Shown in pieces: positions 26,427 through 39,848 of a stretch of 64,000 nucleotides of DNA. How positions within the stretch are numbered: position 1 is the stretch's first letter; each line of letters begins with the position of its first letter. Under the pieces are notes generated by a model. The model was not told the DNA's origin and did no database searches. It saw only the letters and a program-made list of their open reading frames with translations. Location: NCBI RefSeq assembly GCF_001939075.1, contig NZ_MPTA01000002.1, forward strand, positions 124,001 through 188,000, given 5' to 3'. Origin of the DNA: Paenisporosarcina indica. Its GTDB lineage: Bacteria > Bacillota > Bacilli > Bacillales_A > Planococcaceae. The position numbers and the translations under genes were made by a program.

Positions 26427-27425
26427 TTACATTCGAGACGAAGCTTTTCCAATGTTATTTAGCATGATACCGGTACCAATAGCTACACAATCCATTGGGT
26501 TATCTGCAATCAATACAGGTACTTTCAGTTCTTCAGCAAGCAATAAATCGATGCCGTGCATGAGTGCGCCACCACCTGTTAAAATCACGCCGCGGTCGAT
26601 AATGTCTGCAGACAGTTCTGGTGGTGTTTTTTCTAATACGTTTTTTGCTGCTTGAATAATCATGGAAACTGATTCACGTAAACATTTTTCAATTTCTTCC
26701 GATTCGATTGCAATCGTGCGTGGTAATCCAGTTACCATATCGCGTCCACGAATGTCCATCTGTTCGTTGCGTCCACCAGCGAACACCGTACCGATCGTAA
26801 TTTTAATATCTTCTGCTGTACGTTCACCAATTAATAATTTATATTCACGTTTTATGTACTGTAAAATGTCATGATCAAAGACATCGCCTGCTACTTTGAT
26901 GGATTCAGATGTCACGATGTCACCCATTGACAGGACTGCTACATCCGTTGTTCCGCCACCAATATCAACAACCATGTTACCGCTTGGTTGGAAAATATCC
27001 ATCCCCGCACCAATCGCTGCCACTTTTGGCTCTTCTTCTAAATACACTTTCTTGCCACCTGATTTTTCAGCTGCTTCACGAATTGCTTTTTGCTCCACGC
27101 TTGTAATGTTCGTTGGGCAACAAATTAATATGCGTGGTTTTGATAAAAAACCTTTAACATCTAATTTATTGATAAAATGTCGCAACATTTTTTCAGTTAC
27201 ATCAAAGTCTGCGATTACACCGTCTTTAAGTGGACGAATGGCTACGATATGCCCTGGAGTACGCCCAACCATTTTGCGCGCTTCTTCCCCTACTGCTAAC
27301 ACGTTTTTTGTTTTACGATCCAATGCTACGACTGAAGGCTCATTTAATACAATGCCTTTTCCTTTTACATGTATTAAAACATTCGCCGTACCAAGGTCGA
27401 TTCCGATATCTTTTGCAAACAACAA
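26427..27425 (-). CDS. mbl: MreB-like cell-shape protein Mbl
   Basis: About 332 residues of the actin fold. It forms membrane-bound filaments that guide cell-wall elongation along the cell length. Phosphate loop 1 is GIDLGTANV, phosphate loop 2 DIGGGTTDVAVLS, adenosine motif GGGALMHG. The N terminus FAKDIGIDLGTANVLIHVKG matches Mbl rather than MreB or MreBH, as does its place next to spoIIID. Two TTG codons (27423-27425, 27420-27422) are candidates; AAGGAG lies 8 nt from the first. The upstream ATG frame has no support. Confidence 0.95.
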   Translation of the reverse strand: MLFAKDIGIDLGTANVLIHVKGKGIVLNEPSVVALDRKTKNVLAVGEEARKMVGRTPGHIVAIRPLKDGVIADFDVTEKMLRHFINKLDVKGFLSKPRILICCPTNITSVEQKAIREAAEKSGGKKVYLEEEPKVAAIGAGMDIFQPSGNMVVDIGGGTTDVAVLSMGDIVTSESIKVAGDVFDHDILQYIKREYKLLIGERTAEDIKITIGTVFAGGRNEQMDIRGRDMVTGLPRTIAIESEEIEKCLRESVSMIIQAAKNVLEKTPPELSADIIDRGVILTGGGALMHGIDLLLAEELKVPVLIADNPMDCVAIGTGIMLNNIGKASSRM

Positions 27426-27589
27426 CCTTGTTTCTCCTTCCTGCAATTCCCTTTATAATGTACCTTCATAATCTTTCACTCTACTAACTGATAATTTTAT
27501 CATAGAGAACAAATTATTTCATCTTTTTTTGTTACTTTTATCCTGTCAGATTGACGTCATTTACTCGGGGCAGGTTCCATATTCCTAGC

Positions 27590-27623
27590 GAAAAAACACC
27601 ATGACGATGATTCCGTCATGGTG
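27590..27623 (-). terminator. Terminator overlapping the spoIIID stop
   Basis: A perfect 10-bp stem (CACCATGACG / CGTCATGGTG), 7-nt loop, TTTTTT on the minus strand. The TGA stop lies in the 5' arm. Confidence 0.93.
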
Positions 27624-27888
27624 CTTCTTCGGTTAGCTCTTCTTTTTGTTTCCACATTTGTTTCGTTGCTTCCCCACCCCGAATATGTCGGATCGACTTA
27701 TGGTAGGCAAGAATTACTCCAACTTCTTTGTACAGTGCTTCGTTTACTAGTTTTAAACGTTCTGTTAAATCTTTGTGCACCGTGCTCTTCGAGTAGCCCG
27801 ATTTCTTTGCAACCGCGCGTACCGTCAAACCCGTTTCCTGCACTAATTCACCAAGCTCAAGGCAACGTTTCCGGATCTGTTCGTGCAA
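27616..27888 (-). CDS. spoIIID: Sporulation transcription factor SpoIIID
   Basis: 90 residues. A helix-turn-helix at about 22-48 (TVRAVAKKSGYSKSTVHKDL) and the signature HKSIRHIRGGEATK identify SpoIIID, the mother-cell regulator that acts with sigma-E and prepares the switch to sigma-K. The start is TTG 27886-27888 with AAGGAT 6 nt upstream. Length is close to the B. subtilis protein (93). It lies between mbl and spoIIQ in conserved order. Its own terminator overlaps the stop codon. Confidence 0.97.
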   Translation of the reverse strand: MHEQIRKRCLELGELVQETGLTVRAVAKKSGYSKSTVHKDLTERLKLVNEALYKEVGVILAYHKSIRHIRGGEATKQMWKQKEELTEEAP

Positions 27889-27943
27889 GACCGCATCCTT
27901 CCGTACCGAACGTTTCCTATACCGTATGCCTTAAACTGATCAA

Positions 27944-28600
27944 TTAGAACGCTAAATACGTATGTGGGCTTACTGCTTCACCATCAGCAAGCACTTCGAA
28001 TTGTAAATGTACGCCTGCTGTCGCGTTGAAGTCATTTTCAGCAGCTGTTGCTAGAGCTTGACCTTGTCGCACAATGTCTCCAGCTTTCACTTGAATTTCC
28101 ACTACTGAACGGTAACGGGTAAGAAGGCCATTTTCATGTTCAAGAACGATTTCGTCACCAAGGAATTTATCTTCATTAACTTCTTTTACTGTGCCGCTCA
28201 ATGCAGCTAAAACTTCAAACGGTTCCCCTTCAATGGAGATTGTTACACCGCTATTTGTTTCATACGATTGGTTGAATACAAGAAGAGAATTTTCTTGTGT
28301 TTCATCCGATGCTTCAATATCATAGAAATCTTGAAGAATGGTCATTTGATCCAGCATCGCTTCGTCAAATGGAAATTTCATTGTTTCGTTTTGAGTCGTT
28401 ACTGCAACTTTATCTTCCCCCGAAACTGCTGGATCTTTTGAATCTGCTACTTCACTGTCTGGGCCGATTAATGCATTGTAGCCCCAAATCATGCCGACAA
28501 ACAATAAAGCAAATCCTACGTAAATTGTCGGCCATAGCCAAGCTGGTTTTTTCTTAAATTCTTTTGGTAGAGAAGGATTATTAGATTTTTCCTCTCGCAT
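27944..28600 (-). CDS. spoIIQ: Forespore membrane protein SpoIIQ
   Basis: 218 residues. A short cytoplasmic tail precedes one membrane span (about 20-42) and an extracytoplasmic degenerate LytM/M23 domain (about 110-215). In B. subtilis it pairs with SpoIIIAH across the intermembrane space to form the feeding-tube channel and helps engulfment. I chose ATG 28598-28600 because AGAGGTG lies 6 nt upstream. The LytM fold lacks the zinc-binding H-x-H set, as in classical SpoIIQ, so it is structural. It follows spoIID. Confidence 0.95.
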   Translation of the reverse strand: MREEKSNNPSLPKEFKKKPAWLWPTIYVGFALLFVGMIWGYNALIGPDSEVADSKDPAVSGEDKVAVTTQNETMKFPFDEAMLDQMTILQDFYDIEASDETQENSLLVFNQSYETNSGVTISIEGEPFEVLAALSGTVKEVNEDKFLGDEIVLEHENGLLTRYRSVVEIQVKAGDIVRQGQALATAAENDFNATAGVHLQFEVLADGEAVSPHTYLAF

Positions 28601-28634
28601 ATTCATCACCTCTGTTGCTAGTGTTGTCAGCGAT

Positions 28635-29567
28635 TTAAGATTTTAAACACCCTGGATGCAAAGATTGGAAATTTTTTATTTCTGTCTTCGGATAATAGTG
28701 ATTTAGGATTTCCTCTACATTTTTTCCCTCTTGTGCCATCGCATTGGCTCCATATTGACTCATGCCAACCCCATGTCCGTATCCTTTCGTTGAGACGGTG
28801 ATTAGATTAGGATTGGACGCATCAATTTCAAAATCCGTTGATGGGAGTCCAAGAATGTCACGAATTTCACGACCTGTCCATTCGTGCTGTGCCGTTTTCA
28901 TCGTTTCGATGCGTTGTGACTCATTTGGTTGTAACTTCAGCGTTTTAAAATGATCGGCTGTCCAAGTAAAGCCGAAAGCATCATTCCACTCTTTGAGTGT
29001 AAAAGATTTGGACTGGTTAAACTTCGGCGAGATGGTATCCCCTATACTTGCGGTCGTAACCAAATAAGGAATTTCATTTCCACTATAACCTTCCGCACTT
29101 TCAGTCAGGCCGTTGCTAGTTGAAAAAAACATGGCTGTAATGAGCTCGTCTTTATAGGTAAGAATTTGCGATTCTGTGTCTTTGATGGCTTGTACAATTT
29201 GTGGAGTGGGCTCACGTTCACTTTGTGATATGAACGCTTGGTGTGCAGTTGTTGGTTTAATGGCTTTTTTGCCAAAGTTAGTCGTTTTTATCGCAAATGT
29301 TCGAGCTGCAATGGCTTGTGCTTTAAACGCCTCTAAATGGAACGTAGACGGCATTTCCGCTTGTACTACACCAATGATGTAATCTTCAAGTGGAAGCGGC
29401 TCAGCAAGCCCCTCTACGTTAATAAAGATTGGTTCACACGCCAACGCTGTATCAATTGCAGGTTCCTCTTGTTGTGCATGTTCTTGCTGTTGCGGAAGTT
29501 TCTTAATTAACTGCAGTGGCAGGAGGAACAAAAAGAGACATGCGATTACAATGGCTAAGTATCTCAT
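28635..29567 (-). CDS. spoIID: Stage II sporulation lytic transglycosylase SpoIID
   Basis: 310 residues. An N-terminal signal anchor (about 4-22) is followed by the SpoIID/LytB domain, with EDYIIGVVQAEMP, FKAQAIAARTFA, MFFSTSNGLTESAEGY and a C-terminal GYGHGVGMSQYGA. It cleaves denuded glycan strands during engulfment together with SpoIIP and SpoIIM. The catalytic Glu is expected in VQAEMP (around residue 71). No clear ribosome binding site precedes ATG 29565-29567, which is unusual here. It lies 34 bp upstream of spoIIQ. Confidence 0.95.
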   Translation of the reverse strand: MRYLAIVIACLFLFLLPLQLIKKLPQQQEHAQQEEPAIDTALACEPIFINVEGLAEPLPLEDYIIGVVQAEMPSTFHLEAFKAQAIAARTFAIKTTNFGKKAIKPTTAHQAFISQSEREPTPQIVQAIKDTESQILTYKDELITAMFFSTSNGLTESAEGYSGNEIPYLVTTASIGDTISPKFNQSKSFTLKEWNDAFGFTWTADHFKTLKLQPNESQRIETMKTAQHEWTGREIRDILGLPSTDFEIDASNPNLITVSTKGYGHGVGMSQYGANAMAQEGKNVEEILNHYYPKTEIKNFQSLHPGCLKS

Positions 29568-29934
29568 GGTGGAATATATGAAAAGAGACGGGAGAATATG
29601 ATTTGATTGGAGAGGAATAGGTTTGCAGGAATTGAATGGCCAGCACGCTCGCGCTTACCGGGTGTTTCTTTGAATGAAGCGTGTACTGAATGACTGAACA
29701 TGGGCTCAGTTGTAAGAATCGAGGGTCACGTAGGAAAAAACCAAGATGACGTAGGAAAATAGTGTGGTCACGTAGGAAAAATCATCTTCCACGTAGGAAT
29801 CACTAAAATTTTCCCTACCTGTCATGTTTCTGTCCGTGACATTCCCTTTAAAGGATAAAATATACGGTGGCTGACGCAGTGAAACAATAAAATGCGACCC
29901 AAATCAGCAATCCACAATCTAGCGGAACGCTCGA
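29568..29934. other. Spacer with a family A array
   Basis: Without a gene. It holds the family A array at 29695-29800 and, right of spoIID, a stretch that should contain its sigma-E-type promoter, which I could not define. Confidence 0.45.
29695..29800 (+). repeat. Family A array (four 21-bp units)
   Basis: ACGTAGGAA cores begin at 29728, 29749, 29770 and 29791, each exactly 21 bp apart. The hairpin on the left is ACTGAACATGGGCTCAGT (imperfect). A GCACGC...GCTTACCGGGTGTTTC block, part of the composite element, precedes it near 29645-29672. Confidence 0.88.
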
Positions 29935-29975
29935 AACAAAAAAACCGACATCTGGGTATACGATGTCGGTTTTTA
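29935..29975. terminator. Terminator of murAA
   Basis: A perfect 11-bp stem (AAACCGACATC / GATGTCGGTTT) with a 9-nt loop; the minus strand continues into TTTTGTTTCG. It also looks able to work on the plus strand. Confidence 0.9.
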
Positions 29976-29996
29976 GCATAGGATAAGATATGAGTA

Positions 29997-31295
29997 TTAT
30001 GTGGTTTGCATGATTTTTTGATCAGAAGATTCAGATGGAACACGTTCAATATTTGCCCCAAGAGCCGCTAATTTTAAGTGGAAATTCACATATCCACGGT
30101 CTAGATGGTAAAGTTCTGTTACACGTGTAATGCCTTCTGATGCTAAACCGGCTAGGATGAGGGCTGCAGCTGCACGCAAGTCGGTTGCTGCTACTTCTGT
30201 GCCTTGTAAATCTGAAGGGCCTTGCATGATCACAGAGCGGCCTTCAATTTTAATATTCCCATTCATGCGGCGGAATTCTTCCACATGCATGAAACGATTT
30301 TCGAATACAGTTTCAGTCAACATACCTGTTCCTGTTGCTGTTAACATAAGTGCCATAATTTGTGACTGCATATCAGTTGGGAAACCTGGATGTGGCATTG
30401 TTTTAATATCAACCGATTTCAACGTGCCAGTTGCACGTATACGAAGTCCGTCAACTTCTTCGTTGATTTGAACACCCATTTCTTTCATTTTGGCAATAAG
30501 TGCTGCCATATGCTCAGGTACTGCATTTTCGATGATGACGTCACCTTTCGTGATTGCGGCTGCCACCATGAATGTACCAGCTTCAATACGGTCAGGAATG
30601 ATATGGTGTAGCGTACCTTCAAGTTCTTGTACCCCTTGAATGCGAATTGTGTCGGTTCCTGCACCTACAACACGTCCACCCATTTCGTTAATGAAGTTAG
30701 CTAAGTCTACGATTTCTGGCTCTTTTGCAGCATTTTCAAGAATTGTCGTACCATCTGCTAAAGCTGCCGCTGTCATGATATTTTCTGTTGCTCCAACACT
30801 CGGAAAATCTAAATATATTTTCGCGCCTTTTAAGCGTCCGTTTGTTTTGGCTTCCACAAATCCGTGACCAAATGAAATTTCAGCACCCATAGCTTCGAAA
30901 CCTTTTAAATGTTGGTCGATCGGACGTGAACCAATTGCACAACCACCTGGTAGAGCAACGCGAGCAAAACCATTACGTGCCAAAATCGGTCCCATTACGA
31001 GAATCGATGCACGCATTTTACGAACGTACTCAAATTGAGCTTCACTTGAAATGGTTTCAGATGAATCAATGGTGACTTCATTGCGTTCCGGGAAATATTC
31101 TACTTTCGCTCCCAAACTCTTTAATACTTCATTAATCGTATAAACATCAGCTAAATCGGCAACGTCACGAATGATGTTCTTCCCTTTTGTTGCTAATAGA
31201 GCGCCTGCTAAAACCGGCAATACCGCATTTTTTGCACCTTCTACTCGCACTTTACCTTGTAATTTACGGCCACCGCTAACAACTATTTTATCCAC
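29997..31295 (-). CDS. murAA: UDP-N-acetylglucosamine 1-carboxyvinyltransferase MurAA
   Basis: 432 residues. It transfers enolpyruvate from PEP to UDP-GlcNAc, the first committed step of peptidoglycan synthesis. Two inverse alpha-beta barrel domains are indicated; PEP-binding Cys119 lies in [12 protein letters not shown], the target of fosfomycin. Lys22 ([10 protein letters not shown]) is the conserved UDP-binding lysine. Position between the atp operon/ywzB and spoIID is that of murAA. The second paralogue is at 56420. ATG 31293-31295. Confidence 0.96.
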   Translation of the reverse strand: MDKIVVSGGRKLQGKVRVEGAKNAVLPVLAGALLATKGKNIIRDVADLADVYTINEVLKSLGAKVEYFPERNEVTIDSSETISSEAQFEYVRKMRASILVMGPILARNGFARVALPGGCAIGSRPIDQHLKGFEAMGAEISFGHGFVEAKTNGRLKGAKIYLDFPSVGATENIMTAAALADGTTILENAAKEPEIVDLANFINEMGGRVVGAGTDTIRIQGVQELEGTLHHIIPDRIEAGTFMVAAAITKGDVIIENAVPEHMAALIAKMKEMGVQINEEVDGLRIRATGTLKSVDIKTMPHPGFPTDMQSQIMALMLTATGTGMLTETVFENRFMHVEEFRRMNGNIKIEGRSVIMQGPSDLQGTEVAATDLRAAAALILAGLASEGITRVTELYHLDRGYVNFHLKLAALGANIERVPSESSDQKIMQTT

Positions 31296-31666
31296 TTGAT
31301 TGACCCTCCATGTTCTATAAATTCTATTTCTCTATGTGTCGATTAAACTCGTATGATGTCATTAATTAGGAACAAAACATTACTCATATTACAGTCGTTT
31401 TGTGTAAAACACAAGTGCCCAAAAACTCATTTTATAAAAAGTTTTTGCAAGAAACTGTTCTATATGATACGTAAGTCACGAGTCGTTTGTGTCGGTCAAA
31501 CATAAAACTCTTTAAAACTATTTTTAATATGTTATTCTACCTACTATTTCCCCAAAAATTAAAGTTACAAACGTCTTTCGACAATTTATTTCCCGGGTAA
31601 TAATTTTGTCTCTTCATGTCCATACATATGAACCACATTCATCTTTATGGACATAAAGAGAATCGA
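31296..31666. other. AT-rich spacer upstream of murAA
   Basis: 370 bases with no gene or recognised repeat. In B. subtilis ywmA/ywmB occupy this place; no comparable frame is visible. It should contain the murAA promoter. Confidence 0.45.
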
Positions 31667-31903
31667 TTAAGTAAAGATAAATGGTATTTGTCGAGACCAG
31701 CCAGACATCGATAAGAAAAAATTCGAGACCGATGAACCTATTGCAATGCTAACTAAGATATACAGAAGTTGAAACTGGAAAACATGATGTTTCTTGACGA
31801 CTTTCTCGATCATGACTGATCGTAGTGCGTAGAAAGTGATTCCGATAAAAAATGCATGTGATAGTACCCCCAGGACTGCTTGCTGTCCAAAATCATTATA
31901 CAT
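31667..31903 (-). CDS. ywzB: DUF1146 membrane protein YwzB
   Basis: 78 residues with two membrane spans (about 10-30 and 45-66), including FFIGITFYALRSV and QLLYILVSIAIGSSVSNFFLS. Both the length and the place after atpC match YwzB of the DUF1146 family, of unknown function. ATG 31901-31903 follows GAGGAG at 8 nt. The atp operon terminator lies between atpC and this gene, so it is probably transcribed on its own. Confidence 0.85.
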   Translation of the reverse strand: MYNDFGQQAVLGVLSHAFFIGITFYALRSVMIEKVVKKHHVFQFQLLYILVSIAIGSSVSNFFLSMSGWSRQIPFIFT

Positions 31904-32114
31904 AGGAATGGCTCCTCTTCTAGTTGCTTAGTATTAAGCTATGTTTATAGTTACGGTTCTTTATCGTACTGCACGTTGCGAATGAGTCGAAAAGTTTAAA
32001 AACGGTCTCATTCTTCATGCTCTTGCGCGAGCTCGTCGCAGAAAAGCTGTGCTGTCGCAAATGCACTCTTTTGTTTTTATTGCATCAGCAGCATTCTTTT
32101 ACATAGCCATTTAT

Positions 32115-32150
32115 TAAAAAAACGAGTCGAGGAGTGAACTCCTCGACTCG
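32115..32150 (-). terminator. Terminator of the atp operon
   Basis: A perfect 12-13-bp stem (CGAGTCGAGGAG / CTCCTCGACTCG) with a 2-4-nt loop, followed by TTTTTT on the minus strand. Confidence 0.95.
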
Positions 32151-32160
32151 CCATCTGTGA

Positions 32161-32571
32161 TTAGATGTTACCCTCATAAACGTTGATACGATTCGTTGCG
32201 CGTCGTAGTGAAAGATCAGCACGTTTGAAATCTAGATCGTCTTGTTTGGTTTGAGCAAGACGTTCTTCAGCACGTTTCATTGCTTCTTTTGCACGAGTTA
32301 CATCAATTGCACTTGCTACTTCAGCAGCTTGTGCAAGGATGGTTACCTTTTCAGGACGAACTTCAAGGAAACCGCCGCTTACAGCAACGATGTCTGTTGT
32401 TTTTCCGTCTGTTTTCATACGAACGGCGCCCACTTGAAGTGGAGCAACCATAGGAATGTGTCCAGGTAACACACCGATTTCACCAGTTGCAGTGTTGGCA
32501 ATCAGCATGTTGACTTCAGAATCGTATACCGGGCCGTCGGGAGTGACAATATTGACTTTGATGGTCTTCAT
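32161..32571 (-). CDS. atpC: ATP synthase epsilon subunit
   Basis: 136 residues. The N-terminal beta sandwich (about 1-85, [31 protein letters not shown]) and C-terminal helical hairpin (about 88-134) are both present. It couples gamma rotation to the rotor and inhibits ATP hydrolysis through the C-terminal helices. Last gene of the operon, 24 bp after atpD, before a strong terminator. Confidence 0.96.
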   Translation of the reverse strand: MKTIKVNIVTPDGPVYDSEVNMLIANTATGEIGVLPGHIPMVAPLQVGAVRMKTDGKTTDIVAVSGGFLEVRPEKVTILAQAAEVASAIDVTRAKEAMKRAEERLAQTKQDDLDFKRADLSLRRATNRINVYEGNI

Positions 32572-32595
32572 TTTTTCCCCTCCTGGTCCCTGTAA

Positions 32596-34083
<1,488 letters not shown>

Positions 34084-34095
34084 TTAATTTTTGTA

Positions 34096-34974
<879 letters not shown>

Positions 34975-35011
34975 TTATCGTTTTTTCATCTATTTCGTGC
35001 TGTCAAAAATC

Positions 35012-36532
<1,521 letters not shown>

Positions 36533-36553
36533 TCACATTTCATAATAGTCATA

Positions 36554-37090
36554 TTAAACAATAAGTTGTTTTTTCAAACGGTCAAGTTTTGCACTTACGC
36601 TGCTATCGAAAATACGATTGCCGATTTGTAGACGAATGCCACCAATAAGTGATGGATCAATTTCGTTTTCAATACGTAAAGCTGATTTGCCGACTTTTTT
36701 TGCAAATGCAGTTGAAATTGATGCACGCTCTGCATCCGATAATGGATAAGTAGAGTATACTTTCGCTTCTGCAATGCCACTTGCTTCATTAGATAGAATC
36801 GCGAATTCATTCGCAACTTCCACTGTTTCCGTAAGACGCTTACGGTCAATCAGAACTAAGAGTGTATTTAACACTAATGGATTCGCTTGTCCGAAGATTG
36901 TACGGATTAGATCTTTTTTACGGTCTAAAGAAAGCTTAGGTGAACCTAGAACTGTCAGTAATTCACGGTTTTCTTTAAATACCGCTTTCACTTCACGTAG
37001 ATCATCTTCTACTGAAGCTAGTTGTTGGTTTTGTTGAGCTATTTCAAATAATGCTTGGGCATAGCGTTTTGCTGCAGCTGATTGACTCAC
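36554..37090 (-). CDS. atpH: ATP synthase delta subunit
   Basis: 178 residues, linking F1 to the b-subunit stator. The N-terminal six-helix domain begins [20 protein letters not shown], and the C-terminal part carries [20 protein letters not shown], both diagnostic. The start is GTG 37088-37090, which overlaps the atpF stop (GTGA), so the two are translationally coupled. Confidence 0.97.
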   Translation of the reverse strand: MSQSAAAKRYAQALFEIAQQNQQLASVEDDLREVKAVFKENRELLTVLGSPKLSLDRKKDLIRTIFGQANPLVLNTLLVLIDRKRLTETVEVANEFAILSNEASGIAEAKVYSTYPLSDAERASISTAFAKKVGKSALRIENEIDPSLIGGIRLQIGNRIFDSSVSAKLDRLKKQLIV

Positions 37091-37608
37091 ACTACATCGC
37101 CTGCCTTCGCAATCGTTTCTTCGATTAACGCACGATTATCTTCTTCAGAAATTTGCTTCCCAAGAACTTTAGAAGCTGCAAGAACAGTAAGAGATACCAC
37201 TTCGTTGCGTACTGCTGCAACAGCTTTGTCTTTTTCTGTTTCAATCTCACGGATTGCTGATTCTTTCAAGCGGATTGCTTCAGCGCGTGCAGTTGTGATG
37301 ATTTCTTCACGTTGTACATCGCCTTGTTTCTTCGCGTTTTCAACAATCGCTTGTGCTTCCGTGCGTGCTTCTTTTAATAAACCACGTTGTTCTTCTAGTA
37401 ATTGCTGTGATTCTTGGCGGCTTTTTTCAGCTGCTTCGATTTCAGTCGCAATCAATTCTTCACGTTGTGTCATAATGCCCATCAATGGACCCCATGCAAA
37501 TTTCTTCAATAGGAACATTAATAATGCGAATATGACCAACGTCACTAAGATGTCTCCGGTATTTAAGAATTGACCAGATGCACCAATTACGAGGTGATCT
37601 AAAAACAC
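37087..37608 (-). CDS. atpF: ATP synthase b subunit
   Basis: 173 residues. One N-terminal membrane span (about 18-38, [20 protein letters not shown]) is followed by a long coiled coil that forms the peripheral stalk. Start GTG 37606-37608 with GGGAG about 10 nt upstream. It overlaps atpH by 4 bp. An unusually long 149-bp gap with a hairpin separates it from atpE. Confidence 0.97.
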   Translation of the reverse strand: MFLDHLVIGASGQFLNTGDILVTLVIFALLMFLLKKFAWGPLMGIMTQREELIATEIEAAEKSRQESQQLLEEQRGLLKEARTEAQAIVENAKKQGDVQREEIITTARAEAIRLKESAIREIETEKDKAVAAVRNEVVSLTVLAASKVLGKQISEEDNRALIEETIAKAGDVV

Positions 37609-37704
37609 GATTGTTTCACTCCCTTCAAGAGCTTAATTCTATGTGTGAATCTGTAATAGATTTGCTTTTCAACTTAAGTATTTCATGTTGCCTTTTCATA
37701 AGAG

Positions 37705-37740
37705 AATGGCGAAGAATCGTCAAAGATGAACTTCGCCATT
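37705..37740 (-). other. Hairpin between atpE and atpF
   Basis: A perfect 10-bp stem (AATGGCGAAG / CTTCGCCATT) with a 16-nt loop and no T tail, in the atpE-atpF gap. Probably an RNA stability or processing element that helps raise c-subunit synthesis; it does not look like a full terminator. Confidence 0.7.
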
Positions 37741-37757
37741 ACTTAGATTCGTATAAA

Positions 37758-38045
<288 letters not shown>

Positions 38046-38048
38046 TTA

Positions 38049-38777
<729 letters not shown>

Positions 38778-38793
38778 TCACAATTTGATTTGA

Positions 38794-39168
38794 TTAATGG
38801 TGTTTCACATGGTATATAATTCTGTCTACGAGTAAGTAGATATACGGAATCATCAACCCTATGACCGTGCTCACTAAATTGAAATGTTCCGGAAGTGAGA
38901 TTGCAACGGCAACTGATGCTACACCTGAGGCGAACCTGAGGCCAGAACCGAGAGACCCAGCTTTCTTCTTCCCTTCAGTTATTGAGCGGTCGAATTTCTC
39001 CAATCTTCGTACGAGGAGCCAAAAATTATATAACCCGAACAATGCACCGAGTGCTAAGCCAGCAAACACCGAATTGTATGGTGTTAAACCCCAGCCAAGT
39101 GCACAAAATGCGAGCAAAAAAAATACGAGTTTCTTTTGCCTTGCGTATACTTGTTGCAAATCTTGCAT
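38794..39168 (-). CDS. atpI: ATP synthase protein I
   Basis: 124 residues with four predicted membrane segments, e.g. LVFFLLAFCALGWGLTPYNS and GLALGALFGLYNFWLLV, matching AtpI, a helper for c-ring assembly and, in some Bacillus, Mg2+ supply. ATG 39166-39168 has GGGAG 10-11 nt upstream. Directly upstream lies the broken atpZ gene, so atpI is the first intact cistron of the operon. Confidence 0.93.
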   Translation of the reverse strand: MQDLQQVYARQKKLVFFLLAFCALGWGLTPYNSVFAGLALGALFGLYNFWLLVRRLEKFDRSITEGKKKAGSLGSGLRFASGVASVAVAISLPEHFNLVSTVIGLMIPYIYLLVDRIIYHVKHH

Positions 39169-39171
39169 AGG

Positions 39172-39393
39172 TTATGTATCTCCCGAGTCGTATTTTGGAA
39201 TGGACAGAATCATGGCTGTTCAATTGATAGCTTGACCAATGAACAGACAAAGCACTAATAAATAACGGGGTGGTGCCTATTTTGCTGTCGAGCCACATAC
39301 CTGTGTACACACCGATAAAATAGAACCAACAAGTTGTGAGAGAATAGCCAGTTATAGGGCCATCCCATGTAAAGGACGTCAAATTCGACGCAT
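39172..39393 (-). pseudogene. atpZ: atpZ remnant, three stops and two frameshifts
   Basis: The 222-bp stretch between ATG 39391-39393 and TAA 39172-39174 has the length of atpZ (about 73 codons). Reading in pieces gives MRRI-stop-RPLHGMAL-stop-LAILSQLVGSIL, then after a one-base shift IGVYTGMWLDSKIGTTPLF, then after a compensating shift LVLCLFIGQAIN-stop-TAMIL and finally PKYDSGDT-stop. The segments follow AtpZ order, including the second-helix motif GxxTGxWLDxxxGTxP. In alkaliphilic Bacillus AtpZ and AtpI were linked to Mg2+ uptake. The gene lies between the operon promoter and atpI, exactly where atpZ belongs. Confidence 0.82.
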
Positions 39394-39510
39394 GATGATC
39401 CTCACGTCTCCGCAAAGTTCGTAAACTTGCGAATCGGATAGAAAGTAGAGATAACAAGGTTTCAAGAGCATTTCCGCTACTTGAAAACCCTCTCATAACA
39501 TACCTAAGTA

Positions 39511-39539
39511 AGCATACAATAGGGCTAAAATGATGTCAA
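39511..39539 (-). promoter_or_regulatory. Sigma-A promoter of the atp operon
   Basis: On the minus strand a perfect TTGACA (39534-39539), 17-bp spacer, and TATGCT (39511-39516). It lies 118 bp before the atpZ remnant start, and no other promoter is evident before atpI. Confidence 0.85.
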
Positions 39540-39660
39540 TTGATTCCCGTGAAAAACTTCACAAACTAACAGCTATCGACATATTGTCGACAAATTTAGG
39601 AACAGCAGGCTGAGTTGTTTCGAAAACTGGAAAGTTTAGTGTATAAATATCTTTACTGAA

Positions 39661-39780
39661 GAGGATTTTTGGACAGGAATTTGTATTATCTGGACAAGCT
39701 TGTGATTTATCTGGATAAGAATGCGTTTTATCTGTACAAGCCTGTGCGATATCTGTACAAAGACTGGTGTTATCTGGACA
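39661..39780 (+). repeat. Family B array 3 (six 21-bp units)
   Basis: Cores of the TATCTGGA / TATCTGTA type begin at 39666 (degenerate), 39687, 39708, 39729, 39750 and 39771, all exactly 21 bp apart. The array lies between the wecB terminator and the atp promoter. Confidence 0.9.
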
Positions 39781-39812
39781 AGCCGTTATTTTGCTAATAA
39801 AGGTAACTTAAA

Positions 39813-39840
39813 CAGAAAAGAGGCTGCCAAGGCAGCCCCA
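39813..39840 (-). terminator. Terminator of wecB
   Basis: A compact hairpin GGCTGCC-TT-GGCAGCC followed by TCTTTTCTG on the minus strand. Confidence 0.8.
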
Positions 39841-39848
39841 TTTCAATG

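Noticed and set aside
31904-32114. Small RNA or leader between ywzB and the atp terminator
   Set aside because: No stable conserved-looking fold, promoter or terminator apart from that of the atp operon.
32242-32469. Long antisense frames across the atp, mur and SLH genes
   Set aside because: They are shadows of the real genes, caused by codon bias on the opposite strand, without translation signals.
39026-39496. 156-codon protein overlapping atpI
   Set aside because: It joins unrelated frames; only its central part reads as AtpZ, in one of three shifted segments. Treated as the atpZ pseudogene.
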